From the NCBI RefSeq assembly GCF_002727065.1, contig NZ_PDVP01000002.1:496001-560000 (forward strand): a stretch of DNA of 64,000 bases. Reading direction: 5' to 3'. The notes below the pieces were generated by a model. That model did not search any database, was not told the DNA's origin, and saw only the letters and a program-made list of their open reading frames with translations. Each line of letters begins with the position of its first letter. Position 1 is the stretch's first letter. This document shows, piece by piece, positions 25,819 to 34,264 of the stretch. The DNA comes from Zhengella mangrovi (lineage in GTDB: Bacteria > Pseudomonadota > Alphaproteobacteria > Rhizobiales > Rhizobiaceae). Position numbers and translations under genes: made by a program.

Positions 25819-27435
25819 CTATTCCGCCGCCATCAGGCCGGCAAGTTCGCGGTTCTTCATCAGCTTGTAGACGATGGAATCCATCAGCGCCTGGAACGAG
25901 GCATCGATGATGTTGTCCGAGACGCCGACCGTCCACCAGCGCGCATCGGTCGAATCGGTCGATTCGATCAGCACGCGGGTGATCGCCTCGGTGCCGCCGT
26001 TGAGGATGCGCACCTTGTAGTCGGCCAGTTCGAGATCGCCGATCTCGTCCTGGAAGCGGCCGAGATCCTTGCGCAGCGCGATGTCCAGCGCGTTGACGGG
26101 GCCATGGCCTTCGGCCACCGACATCTTTTCCTCGCCATCGACCTCGACTCGGACGATGGCCTCCGACACCGTCTTGAGCTGGCCGTTGGCGTCGAAGCGG
26201 CGCTCCACCATGCAGCGGAAGCTGTCGACCTTGAAGAAATGCGGCACCTCGCCCAGCGTGCGCCGCGCCAGCATTTCGAACGAGGCATCGGCGCCCTCGT
26301 AGGAATAGCCCTGGGCCTCGCGCTCCTTGACGATGGAAATCAGCGTGTCGAGGCGCGGATCGTCCTTGGCGACGGCAATGCCGCGGCGCTTCAACTCGTT
26401 GATGAAGTTGGACTTTCCGCCCTGGTCGGACACCATGACACGGCGCGTGTTGCCGACGCTGTCCGGCGGCACATGCTCGTAGGTCTCCGGCTCCTTGAGC
26501 AGCGCGGAGGCGTGGATGCCCGCCTTGGTGGCGAACGCTGAAGCGCCGACATAGGGAAGCTGCGGGTCCGGCGCGCGGTTCAGCAACTCGTCGAAGCTGC
26601 GCGACAGGCGGGTGATGCCGGTCAGGGCCTCTTCGGTGACGCCGGTCTCGAAGCGGTCCGCGTAGGCGGGCTTCAGCATCAGCGTGGGGATGATCGCGAC
26701 CAGGTTGGCATTGCCGCAGCGCTCGCCGATGCCGTTCAGCGTGCCCTGCACCTGGCGGCAGCCGGCCTCGATGGCCGCCAGCGAATTGGCCACCGCCTGG
26801 CCGGTGTCGTCATGGGCATGGATGCCGAGGCGGGCGCCCGGCACGCCGGCGGCGATCACCGTTTCCACGATCGACCGCACCTCGCCGGGCATGGTGCCGC
26901 CATTGGTGTCGCACAGCACGATCCAGCGTGCGCCGGCCTCGAAGGCGGTCTTCGCGCAGGCCAGCGCGTAGTCGGGGTTGGCCTTGTAGCCGTCGAAGAA
27001 GTGCTCGCAATCGACCATGGCCTCCTTGCCGGCGGCAATGGTCGCTTCCACGGAGGCGGCGATGCACTCGAGGTTTTCCTCGTTGGTGCAGCCCAGCGCC
27101 ACGCGCACGTGATAGTCCCAGCTCTTGGCCACGAAGCAGACGGCATCGGACTGCGCCTGCACGAGCGCCGTCAGGCCGGGATCGTTGGACGCGGAGACGC
27201 CGGCGCGCTTGGTCATGCCGAAGGCGACGAACGCCGCACGGGCGGTGCGCTTCCTGGAGAAAAAGGCGGTGTCGGTGGGGTTGGCGCCCGGATAGCCGCC
27301 TTCCACGTAGTCGATGCCGAACTCGTCGAGCAGCTTCGCGATGGCGATCTTGTCCTCCACCGAGAAATCCACGCCCGGCGTCTGCTGGCCGTCCCTCAGC
27401 GTGGTGTCGAAGAGATGGATGCGTTCCCTGGTCAT
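25819..27435 (-). CDS. cimA: (R)-citramalate synthase
   Basis: 538 aa. The N-terminal TIM barrel has the acyl-CoA/pyruvate signature FDTTLRDGQQTPG and metal histidines in GIHAHDDTGQAVANS, with the NGIGERCGN loop. A C-terminal LeuA dimer regulatory domain follows (residues about 400-530). The pattern fits the CimA/TIGR00977 branch rather than isopropylmalate synthase. It would condense pyruvate and acetyl-CoA to citramalate for threonine-independent isoleucine synthesis. Start ATG 27435 is taken because the catalytic motif follows directly. A 42-aa gene ends 13 nt upstream. Confidence 0.9.
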   Translation of the reverse strand: MTRERIHLFDTTLRDGQQTPGVDFSVEDKIAIAKLLDEFGIDYVEGGYPGANPTDTAFFSRKRTARAAFVAFGMTKRAGVSASNDPGLTALVQAQSDAVCFVAKSWDYHVRVALGCTNEENLECIAASVEATIAAGKEAMVDCEHFFDGYKANPDYALACAKTAFEAGARWIVLCDTNGGTMPGEVRSIVETVIAAGVPGARLGIHAHDDTGQAVANSLAAIEAGCRQVQGTLNGIGERCGNANLVAIIPTLMLKPAYADRFETGVTEEALTGITRLSRSFDELLNRAPDPQLPYVGASAFATKAGIHASALLKEPETYEHVPPDSVGNTRRVMVSDQGGKSNFINELKRRGIAVAKDDPRLDTLISIVKEREAQGYSYEGADASFEMLARRTLGEVPHFFKVDSFRCMVERRFDANGQLKTVSEAIVRVEVDGEEKMSVAEGHGPVNALDIALRKDLGRFQDEIGDLELADYKVRILNGGTEAITRVLIESTDSTDARWWTVGVSDNIIDASFQALMDSIVYKLMKNRELAGLMAAE

Positions 27436-27448
27436 GTGCCCTGCCCCC

Positions 27449-27577
27449 TTATCCGAACACGCCCGCATACCACAGAACGGCGGCGGTGATCACCACTACC
27501 AGGACGCCTTTGGCGATGAGTCCGTAGAAAAGCCATTTCGGCATCTGCGATGCCTGTTTCTGTTGTTCCGTCACCAT
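27449..27577 (-). CDS. 42-aa single-helix membrane peptide
   Basis: A micro-gene: hydrophilic start (MVTEQQKQASQMPKW), then one membrane helix (LFYGLIAKGVLVVVITAAVLW) and a short tail YAGVFG. Its ATG overlaps the stop of the GFA gene by one base (TGATG), and its stop is 13 nt before the cimA start, so it is embedded in a coupled cysS-GFA-peptide-cimA unit. The coupling and the clean helix make it very likely to be a real gene. Function unknown. Confidence 0.75.
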   Translation of the reverse strand: MVTEQQKQASQMPKWLFYGLIAKGVLVVVITAAVLWYAGVFG

Positions 27578-28062
27578 CAGTCGTTCTCCACGGGCCAGCG
27601 AGCCGTGTCATGATCGGGGTGCTGGTAGCTGACAAGCGTTTCCAGGAAGGGAGCGGCGCCGATGTCGTCCATGGTGTCGCGTTGCGGCAGGGCCGGCACG
27701 CCGTCACACCAAGGCCGCTTGCCCTCGATGCCATAGGCGATGACCGGCGCCACGGCGTCCGGATCGTCGAAGGCGACCACGGCCAGGGCCAGCCCGTCGG
27801 GCGCGTCATAGGCGAGCGGAGTGCCGCAGGCGGCGCAGAAGCCGCGCCGGGCCGCGCTGGAGGACCGGAACCAGGCCGGCGCGCCGCGGGTCCACTCGAC
27901 CGGGTTCTCGCCGGGGCCGACCAGCGCGAGGAAGGGCGCGGCGGAGGCCTTCTGGCACATGCGGCAATGGCAGACCGACGCGGTGCCGGGATCGCCGGTG
28001 ACGCGAAAGCGCACCGCGCCGCACTGGCAGCCGCCGGAGAGGGACTTCGGGCGCGCGGCCAT
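27577..28062 (-). CDS. GFA-fold (glutathione-dependent formaldehyde-activating-like) protein
   Basis: 161 aa. The zinc ligands of the Mss4-like/GFA fold are evident: GGCQCGAVRF (Cys pair), CHCRMCQK and FCAACGTPL. Most members have no known substrate, so a formaldehyde role should not be assumed. The start overlaps the cysS stop by one base (TGATG), and its stop overlaps the start of the 42-aa gene in the same way. Confidence 0.85.
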   Translation of the reverse strand: MAARPKSLSGGCQCGAVRFRVTGDPGTASVCHCRMCQKASAAPFLALVGPGENPVEWTRGAPAWFRSSSAARRGFCAACGTPLAYDAPDGLALAVVAFDDPDAVAPVIAYGIEGKRPWCDGVPALPQRDTMDDIGAAPFLETLVSYQHPDHDTARWPVEND

Positions 28063-29483
28063 CACCGCTTCACTTCCCAGGTGGTGATCCGGTCGCCGGT
28101 GGCCGGGTCCTTGCCGTCCTTCAGCTGGATGCCCTGCCCCAGCAGGTCGTCGCGGATGCGGTCGGCCTCGGCCCAGTTTTTCTCGCGGATGAAGGCGAGG
28201 CGCTTTTCCACAGCGGCGGCGATGTCCGCCTCGTCGACGCCGGCCTGCGCCGCGGCGGGCAGGCCGAGAAGGGCCAGTGAATCGGCCAGCGGCTTGCCGC
28301 CCATGGCATTCATGGCAGCAAGGGCAGCGGTCACGTTGAGATCGTCCTGCAAGGCGTCGAGCACGTCGTCCACGGCGCCGGCGTCCGCCTCGCCAACGCG
28401 CCGCTGGAGCTTGGCCAGCACGTTGCCCGCTTCCTCCAGCCGGCGGACGGAAAAGTCGATCGGCTCGCGGTAATGGGTCATGAGCATGGCAAGGCGCAGC
28501 ACTTCGCCCGGCCACGCGCGGCCGCCGAAGGTCTCCGTTTCCAGCAGGTCGTGGATGGTGACGAAATTGCCCTCCGACTTGGACATCTTGCGGCCCTCGA
28601 CCTGGAGGAAGCCATTGTGCATCCAGTATTTCGCCATCGTGGCCGTGCCGTGGGCGCAGCGCGACTGGGCGATCTCGTTTTCATGATGCGGGAAGATGAG
28701 ATCCAGCCCGCCGCCGTGGATGTCGAAAGTTTCGCCGAGGAAGGCCTTCGACATGACGGAGCACTCGATGTGCCAGCCCGGGCGTCCATGGATGGCAACC
28801 GGCTTGCCCTCGAAGGTGAAGGCGCCCTCCCAGCCGGGCTCGGTGGCAGAGGATTCCTTCCACAGCACGAAATCGGACGGGGCGCGCTTGTGGTCCTTCA
28901 CGTCGATGCGCGCACCGGCCTGCTGGTCTTCCAGCCGGCGCTTCGACAATTCCCCGTATTCGGCCATGGAGCCGGTCTCGAACAGCACCTCCCGGCCCTC
29001 CGGGCCTGCCGCGACATAGGCGTGGCCGCGGTCGATCAGGTCCTGGATCATGGCGACCATGCCGGCGATGTGCTCGGTGGCGCGCGGCTCCCGGGTGGGC
29101 GGCAGGCAGCCGAGCGCGGCGACGTCCTTGTGGTACTGCTGGTAGGTGCGCTCGGTGACCTGGCGGATCGCCTCGTTCAGCGTCATCCGGCCCGCCTCGA
29201 TCTCCGTTCCGAAATCGCGCAGGGCGCGGGCGTTGATCTTGTCGTCCACGTCGGTGATGTTGCGCACGTAGGTGACGTGTTCGCTACCATAGAGGTGGCG
29301 CAGCAGGCGGAACAGCACGTCGAAGACGATGGCCGGACGCGCGTTGCCGATGTGGGCGTAGTCGTAGACGGTGGGGCCGCAGACATACATGCGCACGTTC
29401 GCCGGGTCGGCCGGGACGAAGTCCTCCTTGAGGCGCGTCAGCGTGTTGGTGATGCGAAGGCCGCGAAAGCCGGTGTCCGCCAT
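28062..29483 (-). CDS. cysS: Cysteinyl-tRNA synthetase
   Basis: A 473-aa class I synthetase that charges tRNA-Cys. The [16 protein letters not shown] zinc/HIGH region is at residues 35-50 and the KMSKS motif reads RKMSKSEGN near residue 300. The helical anticodon domain ends in [19 protein letters not shown]. Start ATG 29483 gives the typical length; an extended frame to 29549 has no RBS. It heads the unit cysS-GFA-peptide-cimA. Confidence 0.97.
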   Translation of the reverse strand: MADTGFRGLRITNTLTRLKEDFVPADPANVRMYVCGPTVYDYAHIGNARPAIVFDVLFRLLRHLYGSEHVTYVRNITDVDDKINARALRDFGTEIEAGRMTLNEAIRQVTERTYQQYHKDVAALGCLPPTREPRATEHIAGMVAMIQDLIDRGHAYVAAGPEGREVLFETGSMAEYGELSKRRLEDQQAGARIDVKDHKRAPSDFVLWKESSATEPGWEGAFTFEGKPVAIHGRPGWHIECSVMSKAFLGETFDIHGGGLDLIFPHHENEIAQSRCAHGTATMAKYWMHNGFLQVEGRKMSKSEGNFVTIHDLLETETFGGRAWPGEVLRLAMLMTHYREPIDFSVRRLEEAGNVLAKLQRRVGEADAGAVDDVLDALQDDLNVTAALAAMNAMGGKPLADSLALLGLPAAAQAGVDEADIAAAVEKRLAFIREKNWAEADRIRDDLLGQGIQLKDGKDPATGDRITTWEVKR

Positions 29484-29845
29484 GATCCTGTTCCCCGTTC
29501 GCGGACGGCCATGCGCCGTCCCGCCTGATGGCCGGGGCGTTTGTCTCAAGGGGGTGTCGTGAGGACGAAAACGGCCGGCCAGCGCAGTGCTAGCTGATAA
29601 TGATCCCGCAAATGCAAGTGGCGCGCGCGCGCAGATCCGTTTTCATGGCCGAGGGTTATCGCCAAGGCGGCCATCCGGGTCAAGCGGGAAAATGGACGGC
29701 CTCGTGGCCTTTCGGCAACAGCGCAAGACCTGCGGCAACGCGGGCGCGGAAACTCCCCCGAAACGCCGCCCTTTTGCCGCCGATTTGCCCAGATCGAAGA
29801 CCAGATGTTCGAAGCTATCGCCAATGACATCGCAGGAGACACGTC
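29484..29845. other. Intergenic region between cysS and the 45-aa gene
   Basis: A 362-bp gap with promoters for both directions expected. I see an alternating GC run (29626-29633) and no convincing open reading frame with a start codon. A protein-like frame runs into the next gene but has no start until ATG 29804. No RNA gene signature is visible. Confidence 0.4.
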
Positions 29846-29983
29846 ATGACCAGCACCGAACCCGCGCCGCGACCGCGACCCGCCGACCAGCTGACCGCCT
29901 TCTACGGCGCCATCGGCCCGGCCGCCATTCGCGCCGCGCTCCAGGCCGCCCCGTCCAAGCCCGCCGGCCAGGACAAGCGTTAA
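29846..29983 (+). CDS. 45-aa small protein, Pro/Ala-rich
   Basis: Starts MTSTEPAPRPRP, then a compact block DQLTAFYGAIGPAAIRAAL and a basic end GQDKR. CAGGAGAC precedes the ATG by 5-6 nt, a good RBS. No membrane helix; the middle could be an amphipathic helix. Codon use is as in its neighbours. Function unknown. Confidence 0.6.
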   Translation: MTSTEPAPRPRPADQLTAFYGAIGPAAIRAALQAAPSKPAGQDKR

Positions 29984-30065
29984 TTTCGCTTAACCGTCCC
30001 GTTAACGGGCTGTTTCATTCCGGTTCATAGACTGGTCATCGTGAAAGGCGAAAAAAGGTGACGCC

Positions 30066-30239
30066 ATGAAACACACGAGAACCCGCAAGACCGCGAAGAA
30101 GGCACCGGCCTCGAAAGCCCGCTGGGGCGATTCCGGCCTCTCGGCGCGCTATGGCAAGGTCGGTTCCGGGGCGGTCTGTGCCGCCCTGCTCTACGCCGGC
30201 CGCATTTCCGGCACGAGGACGCGCAAGTCCTCCTTCTGA
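30066..30239 (+). CDS. 57-aa basic small protein
   Basis: A short, very basic protein: MKHTRTRKTAKKAPASKARW, then SARYGKVGSGAVCAALLYAG and an Arg/Lys end. GGTG lies 5 nt upstream in AAAAAAGGTGACGCC. Charge suggests nucleic-acid or membrane-surface binding, but I cannot assign a family. The upstream 80 bp contain three TTAA tetramers. Confidence 0.55.
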   Translation: MKHTRTRKTAKKAPASKARWGDSGLSARYGKVGSGAVCAALLYAGRISGTRTRKSSF

Positions 30240-30344
30240 GCGGCCGCGACAGGCCGGCAGGGACGTCCTGGCGGGCCATCCGGCTTGTTCCGCGTCCCGC
30301 ATGTGGTACCTTTCCGGGCGGGGCGACGTGATCGGAGGTGCCTG

Positions 30345-30662
30345 ATGAAGCGCTTGCTGCTTGCCCTTGCCCTGTCTTCCCTGCCCTTGACCGCCCATGC
30401 GACGTCGGGGCCGGGATGCCTCTACGTGGTCAATGTCGCCTCCTGGGATACGCTCAACATGCGCTCGCGGCCGTCGGCCTCGTCGCGCATCGTCGATCGC
30501 CTCCGCCCGGGCGCCCACGGCATCATCCACCTGGACGACACCTGTGTCCCGCTGTCGCGCCCCTGGGGCAGCCGCTGGTGCCCGGTCACCCATTACGATG
30601 GCGACCGGGTGACGAGCGGTTGGGTCAAGGCCCGCTTCGTTCGCGACAGCGACTGCCCGTAG
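30345..30662 (+). CDS. Secreted SH3-like domain protein
   Basis: 105 aa. A signal peptide MKRLLLALALSSLPLTAHA is followed by a bacterial SH3-like fold with LNMRSRPSASSRIVDRL and a GWVKARFV end, as in many periplasmic SH3b proteins. Four cysteines (CLYVVN, DDTCVP, RWCPV, DSDCP) probably form two disulfides. The RBS ATCGGAGGTG before ATG 30345 is strong. It converges on lysE with 8 bp between stops. Ligand unknown. Confidence 0.8.
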   Translation: MKRLLLALALSSLPLTAHATSGPGCLYVVNVASWDTLNMRSRPSASSRIVDRLRPGAHGIIHLDDTCVPLSRPWGSRWCPVTHYDGDRVTSGWVKARFVRDSDCP

Positions 30663-30670
30663 GCCTATCG

Positions 30671-31291
30671 TCAGAGCCTGAGGCAGAGATTGAAGGCGAG
30701 CATGGCCATGACGCCACCGATCAGCACGTCCAGCACCCGCCAGGCGGACGGGCGGGCGAAGACCGGCTGCAGCAGCCTGGCGCCATAGCCGACGGCGAAG
30801 AACCAGGCGAAGGACGCGGCGGCCGCGCCCAGCCCGTAGGCCAGCCGCGCGGTGCCGTGATAACGCGCCGAGAGCGCGCCGAGCAGCACGACCGTGTCGA
30901 GGTAGACGTGCGGATTGAGGAGCGTGAGCGCAAGGCAGGTCAGCACGGCCTGCTTCAGGCTGCCGCCGGACTCCCGGGCCGCACGCAGGGCGCCGGGGTG
31001 AAACGCGCGGCCAAAGGCGATCAGCGCGTAGGCCGAGAGGAAGACCGCGCCACCGAGCGTGACCCACCAGATCAGCGCCGGGGCGCCGGCGATCAACGTG
31101 CCCAGCCCCGCAACGCCGGCGGTGATCAGAAGCGCGTCGATCATGGAACAAAGCAGGCAGAGCAAAAAGACATGCTCACGCAACAGGCCCTGGCGTAGAA
31201 TGAACGCATTCTGTGCACCGATGGCGATGATGAGCGAAGCAGCAAGCAGGAAGCCCGACAGGGCAGCAGAAAACAGGACTGGCAAGGACAA
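30671..31291 (-). CDS. LysE/ArgO-type amino-acid exporter
   Basis: A 206-aa membrane protein with six helices and the LysE-family N-terminus (SLIIAIGAQNAFILRQGLLREHV). LysE/ArgO members export lysine or arginine, and the IGAQNAF motif places it in this branch rather than RhtB. The gene begins 12 nt after the SRAP stop, so the pair is probably one transcript. No LysG/ArgP regulator is adjacent. Confidence 0.87.
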   Translation of the reverse strand: MSLPVLFSAALSGFLLAASLIIAIGAQNAFILRQGLLREHVFLLCLLCSMIDALLITAGVAGLGTLIAGAPALIWWVTLGGAVFLSAYALIAFGRAFHPGALRAARESGGSLKQAVLTCLALTLLNPHVYLDTVVLLGALSARYHGTARLAYGLGAAAASFAWFFAVGYGARLLQPVFARPSAWRVLDVLIGGVMAMLAFNLCLRL

Positions 31292-31303
31292 GGCTTCCGG
31301 TGG

Positions 31304-32074
31304 TCAGAACAGGGACATCTGGCCGCCGTCCTTCTTTTCCGGCTTCGCGGCTTCGGCGGGCTTTTCGGCCGGTTCGGGCGCCACGTCAACGGGCTCCTGC
31401 ACGTCGGGTCCGCTGTTGGCCACCTTGTTGACCTTCGTGGAGACGGGGATGGCCTCGAAGAAATCCGGCCCGGCCGGCTGCAACAGATCGGCGACGTCGC
31501 GCGGTTCCTGCCTGCGGCAGTCGAGCCAGCGGGAAAAATCCTCCGGCCGGATAACCACGGGCATCCGGTCGTGAATCGGCGCGATCGCGGCATTGGCACG
31601 CGTGGTCAGGATGCAGGCGGTATCGACGGCCGAGCCCTCCTGTCCTTCCCAGGTTTCCCAGAGGCCGGCGAAACCGACGATGCCGCCGCCTTTCGGGCGT
31701 ACCCAGTAAGGCTGGGCCCTGGCCTTGCCGTCGCGCTTCCACTCGTAGAAGCCGGAAGCCGGGACCAGCATGCGGCGGTGGCGCATGGCGGTGCGGAAGG
31801 AATTCTTCTCCGCGGCCGTCTCGGAGCGGGCGTTGATGAGCAGCGGGAAATCGCGCGGGTCCTTCACCCAGGACGGGGTGAAGCCCCACCGCGCCAGCAT
31901 GGCGACGCGGTCCGGCTGGTTGGAGCCGGGTTCGGGCACCGGCCCGGCTGTGACGATGAGCAGCGGCTGGGTCGGCGCGATGTTGTAGCGCGGCGGGAAC
32001 GCCTCGAGCCCTGCCAGGCCGAAGACCGCTTCCACCTCGTCCGGCGAGGCCGTCAATGCAAATCGTCCACACAT
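31304..32074 (-). CDS. SRAP (SOS response-associated peptidase, YedK/HMCES) protein
   Basis: 256 aa. The protein begins MCGRFAL; the Cys2 nucleophile, exposed after Met removal, forms thiazolidine crosslinks with abasic sites in single-stranded DNA in studied members. Other family marks are NIAPTQ, NARSET, FYEWK with the active Glu, and the conserved His in IHDRMPVVI. The start is fixed by this chemistry at 32074; an extension to 32101 would bury Cys2. The C-terminus adds a Pro/Glu/Lys tail of about 35 residues. I see no LexA box in the 77-bp gap to the divergent NUDIX gene. Confidence 0.93.
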   Translation of the reverse strand: MCGRFALTASPDEVEAVFGLAGLEAFPPRYNIAPTQPLLIVTAGPVPEPGSNQPDRVAMLARWGFTPSWVKDPRDFPLLINARSETAAEKNSFRTAMRHRRMLVPASGFYEWKRDGKARAQPYWVRPKGGGIVGFAGLWETWEGQEGSAVDTACILTTRANAAIAPIHDRMPVVIRPEDFSRWLDCRRQEPRDVADLLQPAGPDFFEAIPVSTKVNKVANSGPDVQEPVDVAPEPAEKPAEAAKPEKKDGGQMSLF

Positions 32075-32151
32075 GGACCGACCCTGCGTCAGGCCGGGCA
32101 ATGGGTCAAGCGGCGGTGGCGATCCCGGCCGGCATGGGCTAAAGGACAGGC

Positions 32152-32556
32152 ATGACCGACCTGCCCATCCGCCTGGCCGTCTCCGTTGCCCTCTACCACG
32201 AGGGCCGGTTCCTGCTGGTGCGGCGCGGACAGGCGCCAGCCAAGGGCTTCTATGCTTTTCCCGGCGGGCGCGTGGAGGACGGGGAAACGCTGGAGACCGC
32301 GGCGCGGCGCGAACTGATGGAAGAGACCGGGCTGACCGCCGGACCGCTCACCGTGCACAGCATCGTCGACCTGGACAGCGAAGGCGCGGGCGTGACCTAC
32401 CGGCTGCACGTGCACACCGGCCCCTATGGCGCCGGCGCGCCTGTCGCCGGGGACGACGCGGAAACGGCCGAGTGGCTGTCGCTCAAGGACATGGACGAAC
32501 TGCCGGTGACCGATTCGACGCTGGCGGTCGCGCGCGCCATCGCGGGCAAGCCATGA
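32152..32556 (+). CDS. NUDIX hydrolase
   Basis: 134 aa with a complete Nudix box, GRVEDGE-x7-RELMEETGL, in the first half. MutT-like enzymes cleave nucleoside diphosphate-linked substrates; the specific substrate is not clear. It is followed after 46 nt by the TIGR02301 gene. Confidence 0.92.
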   Translation: MTDLPIRLAVSVALYHEGRFLLVRRGQAPAKGFYAFPGGRVEDGETLETAARRELMEETGLTAGPLTVHSIVDLDSEGAGVTYRLHVHTGPYGAGAPVAGDDAETAEWLSLKDMDELPVTDSTLAVARAIAGKP

Positions 32557-32602
32557 CGACGGCGCCTTGCAAGCGCCACGAAACCGGTGCAAGACACCGG
32601 CC

Positions 32603-32971
32603 ATGAACCGCGCCCGCCCTGCCCTCCTGGTCCTGCTTTTTCTCGCCGCCGCCCAGCCGGCCGGCGCGCAGACCGCCCCCTATGACGACAGGATGATCCG
32701 GCTGGCGGAGGTGCTGGGATCGCTCCATTACCTGCGCAACCTGTGCGGCGAGAAGGGCAATGCCTGGCGCAACCGCATGGAAGACATCCTGGCGGTGGAA
32801 ACGCCGGACGGCGACCGGCGCAAGCGCTACATCGCCTCCTTCAACCGCGGCTACCGCAGCTACGCGGCGATCCATACCACCTGCACCGACGCCTCGATGC
32901 AGGCCATCGACCGCTACATGAAGGAAGGCGAATCGCTCAGCCGCGAAATCGTGGTGCGATTCGGCGGATAA
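32603..32971 (+). CDS. TIGR02301-family secreted protein
   Basis: 122 aa. Signal peptide (ALLVLLFLAAAQPAGAQ), then the conserved block RLAEVLGSLHYLRNLCGE, MEDILAVE and SFNRGYRSYAAIHTTC. This matches the small Rhizobiales family TIGR02301, whose role is unknown. Two cysteines could form one periplasmic disulfide. Confidence 0.85.
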   Translation: MNRARPALLVLLFLAAAQPAGAQTAPYDDRMIRLAEVLGSLHYLRNLCGEKGNAWRNRMEDILAVETPDGDRRKRYIASFNRGYRSYAAIHTTCTDASMQAIDRYMKEGESLSREIVVRFGG

Positions 32972-33057
32972 ACCTTTTCCAAACCCTGTTTTTTCACGCG
33001 CCGTTAACTTTTTCGCCACGGACGGGGTTTTCAAGGCGGCCGGCCCTGCTACAAGTG

Positions 33058-33072
33058 TTAACCGAGGCTTAA
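33058..33072. promoter_or_regulatory. CtrA-type box TTAA-N7-TTAA
   Basis: TTAACCGAGGCTTAA at 33058-33072 is a perfect CtrA consensus, 28 nt before the start of the 85-aa gene. TTAA is rare by chance in this GC-rich DNA. Direct evidence of CtrA binding is lacking. Confidence 0.5.
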
Positions 33073-33100
33073 ACGGCCAGGTTCATTCCGGGACACCACC

Positions 33101-33358
33101 ATGCAGCATTCCGCCAACGACATCGATGCCATGATCCTCGAGGAGAAGCGTATCTCGGCGACCGAATGCCATGACGAGGCATGGGCGGCCGGTCTCCTGG
33201 CCGGGATCGAGCCGGAGATCATCGCCGAAACCGCCGTCGTGATCGCGCTGGAAGAACTGCACCGCGACTCCGGCGAAGAGGCGGTCCTCGCCCTGCTGGA
33301 GCGGATGCGCGAGCAGGCGCTCAACGGGTCTTTCGATCCCAATCTCAGCCGCCATTGA
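33101..33358 (+). CDS. 85-aa acidic conserved protein
   Basis: A small acidic, helical protein: starts MQHSANDIDAMILEE, then AWAAGLLAGIEPEIIAE and ALEELHRDSGEEAVLALLERM. No membrane helix or signal peptide. Comparable proteins occur in other Hyphomicrobiales as far as I recall, but no function is known. The CtrA box upstream may tie it to the cell cycle. Confidence 0.7.
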   Translation: MQHSANDIDAMILEEKRISATECHDEAWAAGLLAGIEPEIIAETAVVIALEELHRDSGEEAVLALLERMREQALNGSFDPNLSRH

Positions 33359-33408
33359 CGCCAGCGGTTTTGTATCGTTACCTCCCCCGGTAGCGGGAGA
33401 TCCTGTGA

Positions 33409-34158
33409 ATGCTGCCGATATCGAGACCTGCACGATTCCTGTCACTCGTCCTGTCCGCCGCCGTTCTGGCATGGGCAGCCACGCCCGCGTGGAGCCTGAG
33501 CGAAATCAAGAAGGAAGAGCAGAGCCAGGAGGGTAGCGGCAAGAGCGAACAGGCCGTGCCGCCGCCGGTGGTCATCGAGCCGGTTCCGCTGCCCAGCGAA
33601 CTGCCGACGCTTTCCAACGAGCCGCAACCGGACGGACAGCCTGCCGAAGGCACGCCCGACAAGGACGGCGGACAGGCCAACGACATCCCGTTGCCGGAAA
33701 TCCTGCGCGATGTCAGCGCCCTGCCCGAGCCGGTCCGGCGGATGCGCGAACTCATCATCGAGGCGGCCAAGACCGGCGACGTCGAGAAGCTGCGGCCGCT
33801 GCTGGGCACCGGCGACGGCATGACGACGCTGTCGTTCGGTGGCGTCGACGGCGATCCGATCGAGTTCCTGCGCGGGGCTTCGGGCGACGGACAGGGCGAG
33901 GAAATCCTCGCGATCCTGGAAGAAGTGCTCGAGGCCGGGTTCGTGCGCAGCGATGCCGGCACGGCGCAGGAAATGTATGTCTGGCCCTATTTCTACGCCA
34001 TGCCGCTGGACAAGCTGACGCCGCCGCAGAAGGTGGAACTGTTCAAGCTGATCACGGCCGGCGACTTCGAGGACATGCAGAATTTCGGCGCCTACATCTT
34101 CTACCGGGTCGGCATCACGCCGGAGGGCCGCTGGACGTTCTTCGTCGCCGGCGACTGA
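33409..34158 (+). CDS. Secreted conserved Rhizobiales protein of unknown function
   Basis: 249 aa. A signal peptide with hydrophobic core LVLSAAVLAWAATPAWS, then a Pro/Glu linker and a conserved domain: LPEPVRRMRELIIEAAKTGD, RPLLGTGDGMT, then MYVWPYFYAMPLDKLTPPQ and YRVGITPEGRWTFFVAGD at the C-terminus. I recognise the pattern from other Hyphomicrobiales, where it is annotated only as hypothetical. The start ATG 33409 is preceded by GGGAG inside a short hairpin (CTCCC/GGGAG). Confidence 0.75.
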   Translation: MLPISRPARFLSLVLSAAVLAWAATPAWSLSEIKKEEQSQEGSGKSEQAVPPPVVIEPVPLPSELPTLSNEPQPDGQPAEGTPDKDGGQANDIPLPEILRDVSALPEPVRRMRELIIEAAKTGDVEKLRPLLGTGDGMTTLSFGGVDGDPIEFLRGASGDGQGEEILAILEEVLEAGFVRSDAGTAQEMYVWPYFYAMPLDKLTPPQKVELFKLITAGDFEDMQNFGAYIFYRVGITPEGRWTFFVAGD

Positions 34159-34264
34159 GCCCGCGGCCTTGCCGGCCCGGCAGGCGTTCCATACATGGTG
34201 ACACGGCAGCGCACCGCCCCGCCTGCCGATTGCCCTGCCGTCCGTCCCTTGCCGGAGTTTGACC

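Noticed and set aside
29804-29847. Short frame MFEAIANDIAGDTS ending at the start of the 45-aa gene
   Set aside because: Its upstream continuation looks protein-like but has no start codon before ATG 29804, and a 14-codon leader peptide cannot be supported.
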